Numbered from the stretch's first letter, positions 19,786 through 29,819 are shown. The stretch is 64,000 bases of DNA from Pseudomonas alcaligenes (GCF_014490745.1 NZ_LZEU01000001.1:930001-994000); one strand, 5' to 3'. Program-made: numbers and translations. The notes: generated by a model not told the origin, from the sequence alone.

Positions 19786-20679
19786 ATGATGCGAATCCTG
19801 TTGCTCAGCTGTATGGCCCTGCTGGCTGCCTGCCAGTCCACCGAAGTGGCCGCGCCGCCGGCCTGGCTCAGCCCGCAGGGGCACGCCAGTGCCGAGCTGG
19901 GGCAGATCCGCGACCTGCACAGCGGTGCGCTGCTCAGCCCGGCCCAGCTGGTCGAACGGTTGGCTGCGGCGCCGCGGGTGCTGGTTGGCGAGCAGCACGA
20001 CAACCCGGATCACCACGCCCTGCAACTCTGGCTGCTGCGCGAGCTGGGCAAGCGCCGGCCGCAGGGCAGCCTGCTGCTGGAGATGCTCAATCCCGACCAG
20101 CAGGCGCGGGTGGACAAGGCCCAGGCCCTCAGCCGTGCCGGTAACGCGCCGGCCGACCTGCTCGGCGCGCTGGCCTGGCAGCCGAACTGGGACTGGTCGC
20201 TGTACGGGCCACTGGTCAGCGAGGCGCTGCGCCAGCCCTATCCGCTGCTGGCGGCCAACCTCGATCGACGCGAGATCATGAGCATCTATCAGCAGCGCCC
20301 GCCGCTGACGGGCGCGGCCTCGACCACCGTCGCGGTGCGCGAGGCGCTGCTGGCGGATATCCGTGAGTCGCACTGTGGCCTGCTGCCCGACAGCCAGCTG
20401 CCGGCCATGCTGGCCGTGCAGCAGCAGCGCGACCGGCGCATGGCCGAGCGCCTGCAGGCCGCGCCGCAGCCGGCTGTGCTACTGGCCGGTGCCTTCCATG
20501 TGCGCAAGGATCTGGGCGTGCCGCTGCACCTGGCCGACCTCGGCGCGGGGCAGGGCACGGCTGTGCTGATCCTGGCCGAGGTGGGCAAGGAGGTGGCGGC
20601 CGAGAGTGCCGACTACGTCTGGTACACCGCCGCGTTGCCGGCGCAGGACTACTGCGCGCGGATCAAGCTGCGCAAGTAA
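19786..20679 (+). CDS. phuW: haem-associated lipoprotein PhuW (ChaN family)
   Basis: 297 residues with a lipoprotein signal: hydrophobic stretch then lipobox LLAAC, lipidated Cys16. The rest matches the ChaN/DUF399 family, whose E. coli member is an iron-regulated, haem-binding lipoprotein. Typical pieces: VLVGEQHDNPDHHALQL near 66 and the late GAFHVRKDLGVP. GAAGGA lies before the paired ATG codons. It follows phuV by 51 bases in the same direction, so it is probably co-transcribed. Its role in haem uptake is inferred from family and position. Confidence 0.9.
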   Translation: MMRILLLSCMALLAACQSTEVAAPPAWLSPQGHASAELGQIRDLHSGALLSPAQLVERLAAAPRVLVGEQHDNPDHHALQLWLLRELGKRRPQGSLLLEMLNPDQQARVDKAQALSRAGNAPADLLGALAWQPNWDWSLYGPLVSEALRQPYPLLAANLDRREIMSIYQQRPPLTGAASTTVAVREALLADIRESHCGLLPDSQLPAMLAVQQQRDRRMAERLQAAPQPAVLLAGAFHVRKDLGVPLHLADLGAGQGTAVLILAEVGKEVAAESADYVWYTAALPAQDYCARIKLRK

Positions 20680-20721
20680 CGGCGATGCCGGGCGCGGGGC
20701 ACGTGCTACCGGCAGTGCGGG

Positions 20722-20922
20722 TTATTGGCTCTGCTCGTCGAGCTGGTCGAGGCGCTGCTGGTTCTTGGAATTGGCGTCATCGATCTGCTGCTTGAGCTGA
20801 TTCATCTGCTGCTGCGCCTGCTTGGCCTGTTCGGCTTCAAGGGCGGCGCCGGTGGCACCGCCATCGCAGGCGGCGAGGGTGAGCAGGCTGGTCAGGGTCA
20901 GGCAGGTGGCGAGGGCGCGCAT
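20722..20922 (-). CDS. small coiled-coil lipoprotein
   Basis: 66 residues: signal peptide with lipobox LAAC (Cys19 lipidated), leaving a 48-residue mature chain rich in Gln, Lys and Asp with a heptad-like pattern (QQQMNQLKQQIDDANS), so probably a short coiled coil reminiscent of Lpp-type proteins. It is convergent with phuW, 42 bases away, and shares its strand with the YegD gene. I do not recognise a named family. The lipobox and the absence of any alternative frame make it a credible gene. Confidence 0.75.
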   Translation of the reverse strand: MRALATCLTLTSLLTLAACDGGATGAALEAEQAKQAQQQMNQLKQQIDDANSKNQQRLDQLDEQSQ

Positions 20923-21009
20923 GGCAGGCTCCGTGAAAGGGGAGCGCTCACCATAACGCGCCGCGCCGGCCCTGGGCAGTGGCGCCGGCGAATGGCGGGA
21001 AAAAGCCGA

Positions 21010-22275
21010 TCAGCCGTAGCGCTTGTGCGCCTCGATGGCCAGGCCGCTGCCGATGCTGCCGAAGGTGTTGCCCTCGGTGGTGCGGGCGTTGGGCAGCAGC
21101 GCCTGGACGCACTGGCGCAGGGCGGGGATGCCGCTGGAGCCGCCGGTGAAGAACAGCGTGTCGATCTCCTCGGCCTTCACTCCGGCCTGCTTGAGCAGTT
21201 CGCCAATGCTGGTCTGGATGCGTTCGAGCAGGCCGCCGATGGCCTGGTCGAACAGTGGCCGGTCGAGCAGGGCGTCGAGTCCGGCCTCGATGCGCTGCAG
21301 GTCGATGCGCCGCTCGGCCTGCTCGGTGAGGGCGATCTTGCTGTCTTCCACCTGCATCGCCAGCCAGTGCCCGGCGCGCTGCTCGATCAGCTTGAACAGG
21401 CGGTCGATGCCGGTCGGGTCGACGATGTCGTAGCGCATGCTCTGCAGGGCCAGTTGCGACTTCTGCGCATACACCGCGTTGATGGTGTGCCAGGTGGCCA
21501 GGTTGAGGTGGTAGCTGGTGGGCATGTAGGCATCGCTCTTCATCCGGCTGCCGTAGCCGAACAGCGGCATCACGCCTTCCAGGCTGAGCTGCTTGTCGAA
21601 GTCGGTGCCGCCGATATGCACGCCGCCGGTGGCGAGGATGTCGCTCTGGCGGTCGAGCTGGGTGCGCCGCTCGGGCGACAGGCGGATCAGCGAGAAGTCC
21701 GAGGTACCGCCGCCGATGTCGACGATCAGCACCCGCTCCTCGCGGGTCACGCTGCGCTCGTAGTCGAAGGCCGCGGCGATCGGCTCGTACTGGAACGACA
21801 CGTCCTTGAAGCCGAGCTTGTTGGCCACTGCCACCAGGGTGTTGGCGGCTTCGGCATCGGCCAGCGGGTCGTCGTCGACGAAAAACACCGGGCGACCCAG
21901 CACCACCTGCTCGAACTCGCGACCGGCGAAGGCTTCGGCACGCTTCTTCAGCTCGCCGATGAACAGCCCGAGCAGGTCGCGGAACGGCATGGCGCTGCCC
22001 AGTACGGTGGTCTCGCTCTTCAGCAGCTTGGAGCCCAGCAGGCTCTTCAGCGAACGCATCAGGCGGCCTTCGTAGCCTTCCAGGTATTCGTGCAGGGCCA
22101 GGCGGCCATAGACCGGGCGACGCTCCTCGATGTTGAAGAAAATCACCGAGGGCAGGGTGACCTTGTCTTCTTCCAGGGCCAGCAGCGGCTCCACGCCGGG
22201 ACGCCACCAGCCGACGGTGGAGTTGGAGGTGCCGAAGTCGATGCCCAGGGCATTGGCGGGAAGGTCGTGACTCAT
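21010..22275 (-). CDS. yegD: Hsp70-family protein, YegD type
   Basis: 421 residues corresponding to the actin-like ATPase half of DnaK, without a substrate-binding domain. Phosphate-1 motif GIDFGTSNSTVGW is at residues 10-22 and phosphate-2 IVDIGGGTSDFSL is near 183; the adenosine motif lies near FFTGGSSGIPAL. This is the YegD-like group of unknown client and function. It starts at the ATG at 22275 and is divergent from a binding-protein gene. The small lipoprotein gene follows it at 88 bases. Confidence 0.9.
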   Translation of the reverse strand: MSHDLPANALGIDFGTSNSTVGWWRPGVEPLLALEEDKVTLPSVIFFNIEERRPVYGRLALHEYLEGYEGRLMRSLKSLLGSKLLKSETTVLGSAMPFRDLLGLFIGELKKRAEAFAGREFEQVVLGRPVFFVDDDPLADAEAANTLVAVANKLGFKDVSFQYEPIAAAFDYERSVTREERVLIVDIGGGTSDFSLIRLSPERRTQLDRQSDILATGGVHIGGTDFDKQLSLEGVMPLFGYGSRMKSDAYMPTSYHLNLATWHTINAVYAQKSQLALQSMRYDIVDPTGIDRLFKLIEQRAGHWLAMQVEDSKIALTEQAERRIDLQRIEAGLDALLDRPLFDQAIGGLLERIQTSIGELLKQAGVKAEEIDTLFFTGGSSGIPALRQCVQALLPNARTTEGNTFGSIGSGLAIEAHKRYG

Positions 22276-22473
22276 GCTGCAGCGGTTCCGGGAAAAAAAC
22301 GGCCGCGCAGTTTATGCGAGAGCGGCGACTCGCGCTCGGGGAATCTGTCCCCGCATGTCGGCTGGCCTGGACGGTGGTGGCAGACTGCTACAGTTGTCTT
22401 GAGTGGCCAGGGATTTGTGCCGTCAGGACGACAGACGTGGGCAGGGGTCTAGCGTGATCGGGCGTGCATCATC

Positions 22474-23406
22474 ATGAGTCGTGTCAGTTGGGCCGCTGCG
22501 GCCTGTCGTTCGCTTGCCGTTCTGCTTGTGCTGCTGCCGGGCCTGGCGCGGGCCGAGTGCATCAATATGGTTTCCGGTGCCGGTGGCCCGGCATTCTGGC
22601 GGCAGGTTCAGCTGGGCGCCGAGGCTGCCGCGCAGCAGAATCGGTTGCAGCTGTACTTTCGCGGCCCGCAGAGCGAGCGCGAGCCACAGATGCAGTTGCA
22701 GGTCGTCGACAAGGTGCTTGAGCGGCCATGTGCTGCCCTGATCATCGCCCCCAGTGGCGACGAGTTGCTGGGGCGCCTGAGCCGCCTCAGGCAAGCCGGG
22801 CTGACCACGTTGTTCATCGATCGTGATATCGGCAGCAGCGACGTTGCGGCAGCTGTGGTCAGCGACAATTTGCAGGCCGGTGTGGTGGCCGGTCAGCACA
22901 TGGTTCGCCTGCTCAAGGGGCGTGGTCGCGTGGCCGTGCTGCGGCCGGCATCCAGGGCGCAATCGATTGCCCAGCGGGTGCGCGGCTTTGTGCAGAGCGC
23001 CAGCGCTGGTGGCTTGCAGGTGGTGTTCGAGCAACGCCTGTCTGCCAGCGAGGGCGGGGATCGAAGCAACCTGGCCCAGCAGCTGCAGGCGCTCGACGGG
23101 GTATTCACCGCCAATGAATCGACCAGCCTGATCACGCTGGGCGCCCTGCGCCGGGCGAAGCTGGCCGGCCAACTGGTGCATATAGGTTTTGATGCCAATC
23201 CGCAGTTGGTAGAGGCTTTGCGTAGCGGGGAAATGGCCGGGCTTCTGGTGCAGCAGCCCTACCAGATGGGTTATCAGAGTGTCGAATTGGCGTTGCGCCA
23301 TCTACGCGGCGAGCCGGGCGCACCGCGCACCATAGGGCTGGCGGCGGTGTGGGTCGAGCCGCAGGGTCTGGATAATGCGGATATCCAGAACTTGCTATAC
23401 CCGTGA
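22474..23406 (+). CDS. orphan periplasmic sugar-binding-like protein (Peripla_BP_4 type)
   Basis: 310 residues with a signal peptide (about 1-27, ending ARAE) and a two-lobe periplasmic binding fold of the ribose/LacI type: SGAGGPAFWRQVQ near the N-terminus, APSGDELLGRL near 91 and the second lobe with VFTANESTSLITLGAL. No ATPase or permease gene is nearby, so it is either a sensor partner or served by a distant transporter. The ligand is unknown. The gene lies at the head of a plus-strand pair with the next binding protein, 71 bases downstream. Confidence 0.85.
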   Translation: MSRVSWAAAACRSLAVLLVLLPGLARAECINMVSGAGGPAFWRQVQLGAEAAAQQNRLQLYFRGPQSEREPQMQLQVVDKVLERPCAALIIAPSGDELLGRLSRLRQAGLTTLFIDRDIGSSDVAAAVVSDNLQAGVVAGQHMVRLLKGRGRVAVLRPASRAQSIAQRVRGFVQSASAGGLQVVFEQRLSASEGGDRSNLAQQLQALDGVFTANESTSLITLGALRRAKLAGQLVHIGFDANPQLVEALRSGEMAGLLVQQPYQMGYQSVELALRHLRGEPGAPRTIGLAAVWVEPQGLDNADIQNLLYP

Positions 23407-23477
23407 GCGAGCATGGCGCACAACTCTCCGTCGGGCGTGCAAGCGGCTAGGCTGTGCTGAGCGAGGAGGGATGGACG

Positions 23478-24218
23478 ATGCGTGCAGGGCTGCTGGCGGG
23501 TCTATTGACGGCGCTACTGTTGCCCGGTCTGGCGGCGGCCGACCTGCTGCTGCTGACCGAGCAGGCGCCGCCGACCAGCTACCTGCACGACGGCAAGCCC
23601 GAGGGCTACTCGGTGGCGGTGGTCGAAGAGCTGATCCGACGTACCGGCCGGCCGGCGCATATCGAGCTGCTGCCCTGGACCCGCGGCTATCACCTGGTCA
23701 AGCACGAGGCCGATACGGCGCTGTTTGCCATGGTGCGTACCGCCGAGCGCGAAGCGCTGTTCCAGTGGGTCGGGCCGATCCTGCAGGGTTCCACCCGCTT
23801 CTACTCGCTGCGCTCCAGCCACCTGCAGATCAACAATCTGGAAGAAGCGGCCCGCAGCGGCCCGCTGGCCCTGCCCAAACAGTGGTACACCTACGAGACC
23901 CTGCAGCGCATGGGCTTCACCAACCTGTACGGGGTGCCCAGCTCCAAGCAGATGGTGACCATGCTCAAGTTCGGCCGGGTCAAGCTGATCGCCACCGAGG
24001 ATGTGACCCTGCGCGAGGAACTGGCCAGCGGCGGCCTGACTCCGGAGGAAGTGCAGGGTCACCTGGCGTTCATGAAATCCGACTACTACATCGCCTTCTC
24101 CATGCAGACCGACAAGGCCCTGGTGGCCGAGTGGCAGCGCCAGCTCGATGGCATGCAGCGCGACGGCAGCCTGCAGCGCATTCGCCAGCGCTGGCTGCCC
24201 GAGGCCGGTCAGCCCTGA
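23478..24218 (+). CDS. solute-binding protein family 3, orphan
   Basis: 246 residues with a signal peptide (about 1-23) and the SBP_bac_3 fold used for amino acids and similar compounds: TEQAPPTSYLHDGKPEGYSV at the mature start and IELLPWTRGYHLVK. The ATG at 23478 has GGAGGG seven bases upstream; an ATG at 23454 would add eight residues before the signal peptide and is not preferred. It lacks a transporter partner. Two more proteins of the same family lie nearby at 25.3 and 26.5 kb, with similar length and a similar C-terminal DGSLQ motif. Ligand unknown. Confidence 0.85.
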   Translation: MRAGLLAGLLTALLLPGLAAADLLLLTEQAPPTSYLHDGKPEGYSVAVVEELIRRTGRPAHIELLPWTRGYHLVKHEADTALFAMVRTAEREALFQWVGPILQGSTRFYSLRSSHLQINNLEEAARSGPLALPKQWYTYETLQRMGFTNLYGVPSSKQMVTMLKFGRVKLIATEDVTLREELASGGLTPEEVQGHLAFMKSDYYIAFSMQTDKALVAEWQRQLDGMQRDGSLQRIRQRWLPEAGQP

Positions 24219-24362
24219 GAGCCGGCTGCCCTTTCCCTGCGTATGCCGAGCGTCCTGGTGGCCAGTGTGCCTGGCCATGCCTGCCCGCTGTCGGAGCCGC
24301 AGGTGTTGAAAGCATCGTGCAAGCTGACCGGCGTATATCGGCGGTCGGTGCATGGATGATTT

Positions 24363-24377
24363 TGTAGTTTTGCTACA
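24363..24377. promoter_or_regulatory. TGTAG-N5-CTACA inverted repeat before the decarboxylase gene
   Basis: A perfect 5-base inverted repeat lies 43 bases upstream of the ATG at 24420, overlapping a possible -10 element (CATAAT). It could be an operator, but no binding protein can be named. Confidence 0.3.
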
Positions 24378-24419
24378 TAATTGGCCATCGAGAATAGACA
24401 ACGACCTGTAGTGCAGACC

Positions 24420-25283
24420 ATGCAAAGAGCTTCCCATCACGATCTACGTGCGCAATTTCGCGCTCTTTTGGCAAGTAATTCCTGCTATCACACGGCATCT
24501 GTATTCGATCCAATGTCGGCGCGGATCGCTGCCGACCTGGGTTTCGAGGTGGGGATTCTGGGTGGCTCTGTAGCTTCACTACAAGTTCTCGCCGCACCGG
24601 ACTTCGCCCTGATCACTCTCAGCGAGTTCGTCGAGCAGGCCACCCGCATCGGCCGCGTCGCCCGCCTGCCGGTGATCGCCGATGCCGACCACGGCTATGG
24701 CAACGCCCTCAACGTGATGCGCACAGTGGTCGAACTGGAGCGCGCCGGCATCGCCGCGCTGACCATCGAGGACACCCTGCTGCCAGCCCAGTTCGGCCGC
24801 AAGTCCACCGACCTGATCGGCGTCGATGAGGGTGTCGGCAAGATCCGCGCGGCGCTGGAGGCGCGGGTCGATGCGGATCTGGCGATCATCGCCCGTACCA
24901 ACGCCGGGGTGCTGGAGGTCGACGAAGTGATCCGCCGCACCAGGGCTTACGAAGAGGCGGGGGCCGACGCCATCTGCATGGTCGGCGTGCGCGACTTCGC
25001 GCACCTGGAGCAGATCGCCGAGCATCTCAGCGTGCCGCTGATGCTGGTCAGCTACGGCAACCCCTCGCTGCGCGACGACGCGCGCCTGGCCAGCCTCGGC
25101 GTGCGCATCGTGGTCGATGGCCATGCCGCCTACTTCGCCGCGATCAAGGCCACCTACGACTGCCTGCGCGAGCAGCGCGGCATCGCCGCCAGCGACCTCA
25201 ACGCCACCGAGCTGACGCACAAGTACACCCAGCCCGAGGACTACATCGTCTGGGCCCGCGAGTATATGGACGTCAAGGAATAA
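24420..25283 (+). CDS. oxaloacetate decarboxylase, ICL/PEP-mutase superfamily
   Basis: 287 residues closely resembling the P. aeruginosa protein PA4872 as I recall it, a metal-dependent decarboxylase of oxaloacetate to pyruvate in the isocitrate lyase/PEP mutase fold. The superfamily metal-binding segment is [10 protein letters not shown] near residue 82. The start at 24420 ([13 protein letters not shown]) matches the family; an ATG 39 bases upstream has less support. Its location next to binding proteins and the YbiI gene, ahead of the urease operon, follows the PAO1 order. It probably acts in the cytoplasm in C4-acid metabolism. Confidence 0.92.
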   Translation: MQRASHHDLRAQFRALLASNSCYHTASVFDPMSARIAADLGFEVGILGGSVASLQVLAAPDFALITLSEFVEQATRIGRVARLPVIADADHGYGNALNVMRTVVELERAGIAALTIEDTLLPAQFGRKSTDLIGVDEGVGKIRAALEARVDADLAIIARTNAGVLEVDEVIRRTRAYEEAGADAICMVGVRDFAHLEQIAEHLSVPLMLVSYGNPSLRDDARLASLGVRIVVDGHAAYFAAIKATYDCLREQRGIAASDLNATELTHKYTQPEDYIVWAREYMDVKE

Positions 25284-25337
25284 CCCAGTGCCAGAGCCGG
25301 TCTACGATCCCTCGCTCGCGAGATCGTCGGCAGGTTG

Positions 25338-26075
25338 TTATTGGGCCTGCATGACCTGCTGCACCAGTACCTGCAGCGAGCCGTCCTGCTGCATGTCTTG
25401 CAGGGCCTGGTTGAAGCGCTGCAGCAGTTCCTGCTGCTGGGCCTGCTTGGCGAACACCAGGTAGGTCGGGTTGATGCTCAGCGGCTGTGCCAGCGCGACC
25501 AGGTTTTCCAGCCCCGGTTGCTGGATGATGTGCTGGCCGGCCAGTTCGATGGCCAGCACCGCATCCAGCCTGCCCGAGGCCAGCTTGCGCAGGTTGGCCG
25601 CATCGGCGCTGCCTTCCTCGATATGTATGCGGCCTTCGCGCACCGCCTGGTCGAACGCCTCGGTGTAACTCCAGCCGCGGATCACCCCGATCTTCTTGCC
25701 ATACAGGTCGCTCAGCTGGCGGAAGGCGAAGACCTTGTCCTTGCGCACATAGAGCAGCAGCTTTTCCTCGAACAGCGGCGCCGAGTAGTCGAACACTTCC
25801 AGGCGCTTGCTAGTGCGGTAGATCCCGGCGATGCCCAGTTCGCCGTTGGCGCCGCGCAGCAGGGCGCGCTTCCAGGGCATCGGGTGGATCGCCACCGGTT
25901 CGCCGACGCGGGCGAACAGCGCCTGCAGCAGCAGTGGGTAGAGGCCGCGGGCCTGCTCGCCATCCTGGTACATGAACGGCGGGTTGGCGTTGTCGATGGC
26001 CACCAGGGTTTCCGCCTGTGCACACAGGGCGCAGCAACTGAGCAGGCTGACCAGCAGCAGGCGTGACAGGGCCAT
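25338..26075 (-). CDS. solute-binding protein family 3, orphan
   Basis: 245 residues: signal peptide (about 1-23, ending CAQAE) followed by the family-3 fold (VAIDNANPPFMYQDGEQARG), C-terminal MQQDGSLQVLVQQVMQAQ. The ATG at 26075 has GGGGAGGA upstream; the longer open frame to 26255 has no supporting features. Convergent with the decarboxylase gene. Like the neighbours at 23478 and 26480 it has no permease and no ATPase. Ligand unknown, amino acid-like by family. Confidence 0.85.
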   Translation of the reverse strand: MALSRLLLVSLLSCCALCAQAETLVAIDNANPPFMYQDGEQARGLYPLLLQALFARVGEPVAIHPMPWKRALLRGANGELGIAGIYRTSKRLEVFDYSAPLFEEKLLLYVRKDKVFAFRQLSDLYGKKIGVIRGWSYTEAFDQAVREGRIHIEEGSADAANLRKLASGRLDAVLAIELAGQHIIQQPGLENLVALAQPLSINPTYLVFAKQAQQQELLQRFNQALQDMQQDGSLQVLVQQVMQAQ

Positions 26076-26199
26076 CGGCGTCCTCCCCGTGGATCTAGCT
26101 GCAAGCATAGTCGTCCGTCGCTGAGGGAAGCATCCGGCTTGCAAAGCCCGGCGCCACGGCGCATATCTGCAGCAGACCCAGTTCGCAGTGGAGAAACCC

Positions 26200-26466
26200 A
26201 TGGCCGGTGGATGGACCAGCGATGGTGCGGTGCAGGAACAGATCGACAGCAGCATCGAAGATTCCGTGGCCCGCGCGCGCAGCCAGCTGCCGCGTGGCGA
26301 GAGCCTGACGCACTGCGAAGAGTGCGGTGCCGCGATACCCGAGGCGCGCCGCCAGGCCGTGCCTGGCGTGCGTCTGTGTGTGAAGTGTCAGAGCGAGCAC
26401 GACAAGGAGCAGCAGGCGGTCAGTGGTTACAACCGGCGCTGCAGCAAGGACAGCCAGTTGCGTTGA
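26200..26466 (+). CDS. ybiI: YbiI-type DksA/TraR C4 zinc-finger protein
   Basis: 88 residues matching E. coli YbiI end to end: MAGGWTSDGAV start, SIEDSVARARS, zinc cysteines CEEC (near 40-43) and CVKC (near 61-64), and the C-terminal GYNRRCSKDSQLR. It has the DksA zinc-finger core but only a short N-terminal part, so it is unlikely to reach the polymerase active site as DksA does. GTGGAG lies before the ATG. The function of this family is unsettled. The true DksA gene is 16 kb away in this window. Confidence 0.93.
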   Translation: MAGGWTSDGAVQEQIDSSIEDSVARARSQLPRGESLTHCEECGAAIPEARRQAVPGVRLCVKCQSEHDKEQQAVSGYNRRCSKDSQLR

Positions 26467-26479
26467 GCCCGGCCCTGTC

Positions 26480-27208
26480 TCAGTGCGGTGTCTGTTTTAT
26501 GGCGCGGTTGATCCTGTCCATCTGCTCGGCCGGCACATCCTTGCTGCAGACGATGTAGCGTTCCAGCCCCGCCGGCATATCGGCGAAATGCTGCTCGGCG
26601 ATGCCGTCCAGATCGCTTTCGTGCTGGCGCAGGTAATCCCAGTCGGCCTGGTCGGCGAGCATGTAGTCGACCCGGTGTGCGGCGACCATGCGCATCATCA
26701 CGGTCGGCTCGACCGTGGCGTGCTCGATCTGGTTGGCGCTGCCAGCGATCAGGCGATCGAGACTGGCGCCATAGGAAACCCCGTCGACCAGGCCCAGGGT
26801 GATCTGCGGGTCTCGCAGCAGGGCGGCGAAGCTGCCGTGGGCGCGCAGGGCCGGCAGTGCCGCCGTGCTGACCAGGGCTATCTGCGGCGGATCGGTATGA
26901 AAGGGCAGGCTGAACTGGGCGACGCGCTCGCGCTCGGGCAGGCGATACCAGCCGAAGGAGCAGTAGCGTGGCGTACCTTGCTCGAAGCTGTGCCAGATGC
27001 GCTTGGCCGGCTGCTGGACGAACTGGGTGGTGATGCCCGCCGTGGCGAAAATCAGCCGTGCACGCTCCAGCAAAAAACCCTGTTCGACACCCTGCTCCAG
27101 GTAGTGGTAGGGCGCCTTGTTGCGCCAGGCTACGGTGATGCTGTCGTCCGCCAGGGCCAGTCCGGGGCTGATGTGGAGCAGACAGAGGAAAGCCAGGCGG
27201 GCTCTCAT
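26480..27208 (-). CDS. solute-binding protein family 3-like, orphan
   Basis: 242 residues with a signal peptide (about 1-21, ending GLALA) and a periplasmic binding fold of the family-3 kind, with less regular motifs than its two neighbours (RNKAPYHYLEQGVEQGFLLE at the start, FGWYRLPERERVAQFSLPF). The ATG at 27208 is chosen because the signal peptide follows directly; a longer frame to 27448 has no supporting feature. It lies convergent with the YbiI gene. Ligand unknown. Confidence 0.8.
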   Translation of the reverse strand: MRARLAFLCLLHISPGLALADDSITVAWRNKAPYHYLEQGVEQGFLLERARLIFATAGITTQFVQQPAKRIWHSFEQGTPRYCSFGWYRLPERERVAQFSLPFHTDPPQIALVSTAALPALRAHGSFAALLRDPQITLGLVDGVSYGASLDRLIAGSANQIEHATVEPTVMMRMVAAHRVDYMLADQADWDYLRQHESDLDGIAEQHFADMPAGLERYIVCSKDVPAEQMDRINRAIKQTPH

Positions 27209-27419
27209 GGTGATGGTCTCAGGCAGTGGTCGGCGGCAGCTTATCCGACTCCACGCGACTTGCGTGGGAAAAACCACGAAGGCTGCCGGCGCCGCGAACA
27301 GAAACAGCTGTGGGCGAAGCACCGGCACGCGTTCCGTGAGGTTGTAGCCGCAAGCATAGTTGCCTGGTGGGCGCCACGGCATCGAGCCTGTTGTGGCCCG
27401 GGCGGGCCTGGAGTGCCGG

Positions 27420-27887
27420 TCAGGGGGTGATCGAGTAACCGCGCGCACTCATGCAGTTGACGTAGGCCTGGCCGGAACTGCTCTGGGCGGCCTGGTCGTT
27501 GCGCCGGTCTTCACGTCTTTCCCGGCGCTGCCGCGAACCGCCGACCACCACGCCGGCTGCCGCCGCTTCGCGTGCCTGGTTCTGCCGATACTCCTGCTTC
27601 ACATCGTCATCCACCCGGTCGTAGGCCTCTTCGTGGCGCTGGCCGCGTACCTCGGCGGCGGCAGCACCAGCCGCGGCGCCCACCGCCGCGCCACGCAGGC
27701 GCCCGCCGCCGCTGGTGCTGCTACTACTGGAGGAGCTGCTGGCGGACTGGCTCTGGCAACTGGCGATATCGCTCTGGATCTGCTGCTGGGTCTGGCCGTT
27801 GAGCGGTACCAGGGTTTCGGCGCTGGCCCAGGGGTTGAACAGCACGGCGCAGACCAGGGCGGACAAAGGCAATGATGAGCTGGACAT
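27420..27887 (-). CDS. secreted poly-Ser, glycine-zipper-like protein
   Basis: 155 residues: signal peptide (MSSSSLPLSALVCAVLFN...ASA), then a run of about ten serines near residue 50, a Gly/Ala-rich hydrophobic stretch ([14 protein letters not shown]) like glycine-zipper proteins, a charged middle, and a C-terminal YVNCMSARGYSITP found in many such proteins. Two cysteines (in ASCQSQ and VNCMS) could form a disulfide. The second ATG at 27887 is chosen because GAGG lies eight bases upstream. Probably envelope-associated; function unknown. It follows ureC on the same strand, after a hairpin. Confidence 0.75.
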   Translation of the reverse strand: MSSSSLPLSALVCAVLFNPWASAETLVPLNGQTQQQIQSDIASCQSQSASSSSSSSSTSGGGRLRGAAVGAAAGAAAAEVRGQRHEEAYDRVDDDVKQEYRQNQAREAAAAGVVVGGSRQRRERREDRRNDQAAQSSSGQAYVNCMSARGYSITP

Positions 27888-27921
27888 GGCGGTCATCCTC
27901 GACAGGCTGTCGCTTAACTCT

Positions 27922-27948
27922 AGCCTCGCCGTGCACCGCGGCGAGGCT
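27922..27948 (-). terminator. hairpin after ureC
   Basis: AGCCTCGCC (27922-27930) pairs with GGCGAGGCT (27940-27948). It starts 25 bases past the ureC stop. No T run follows on the minus strand, so it may be a weak terminator or a 3' stabilising structure. Confidence 0.5.
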
Positions 27949-27972
27949 GGAGGATGACCGGTCGTGCCAGGC

Positions 27973-29673
<1,701 letters not shown>

Positions 29674-29706
29674 CGGGACTCCTGAATTGATCCGTGCTCA
29701 ATATCG

Positions 29707-29819
29707 CCCTCACCCCAGCCCTCTCCCGGGGGGAGAGGGGGCGTCCGGTGCGCTGGCTCATTCCCGCCGTGGCGGGTTGCATGTCTCCCTCTCCCCTTGG
29801 GAGAGGGCCGGGGTGAGGG
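29707..29819. repeat. CCCTCACCCC...GGGTGAGGG palindromic element between ureB and ureC
   Basis: CCCTCACCCCAGCCCTCTCC at 29707 is the near inverted partner of GGGAGAGGGCCGGGGTGAGG ending at 29819, with an inner CTCTCCC/GGGAGAG hairpin on each arm. It fills the gap inside the urease operon. The same family lies between urtA and urtB. It resembles REP-type elements known from pseudomonads. Confidence 0.8.

Noticed and set aside
21010..22275. YegD-type gene as a full DnaK chaperone
   Set aside because: It has only the ATPase half (421 residues) and no substrate-binding domain.
25304..25327. ACGATC...GATCGT hairpin between the decarboxylase and the convergent binding-protein gene
   Set aside because: The six-base stem with a twelve-base loop has no T tract, so it is not convincing as a terminator.
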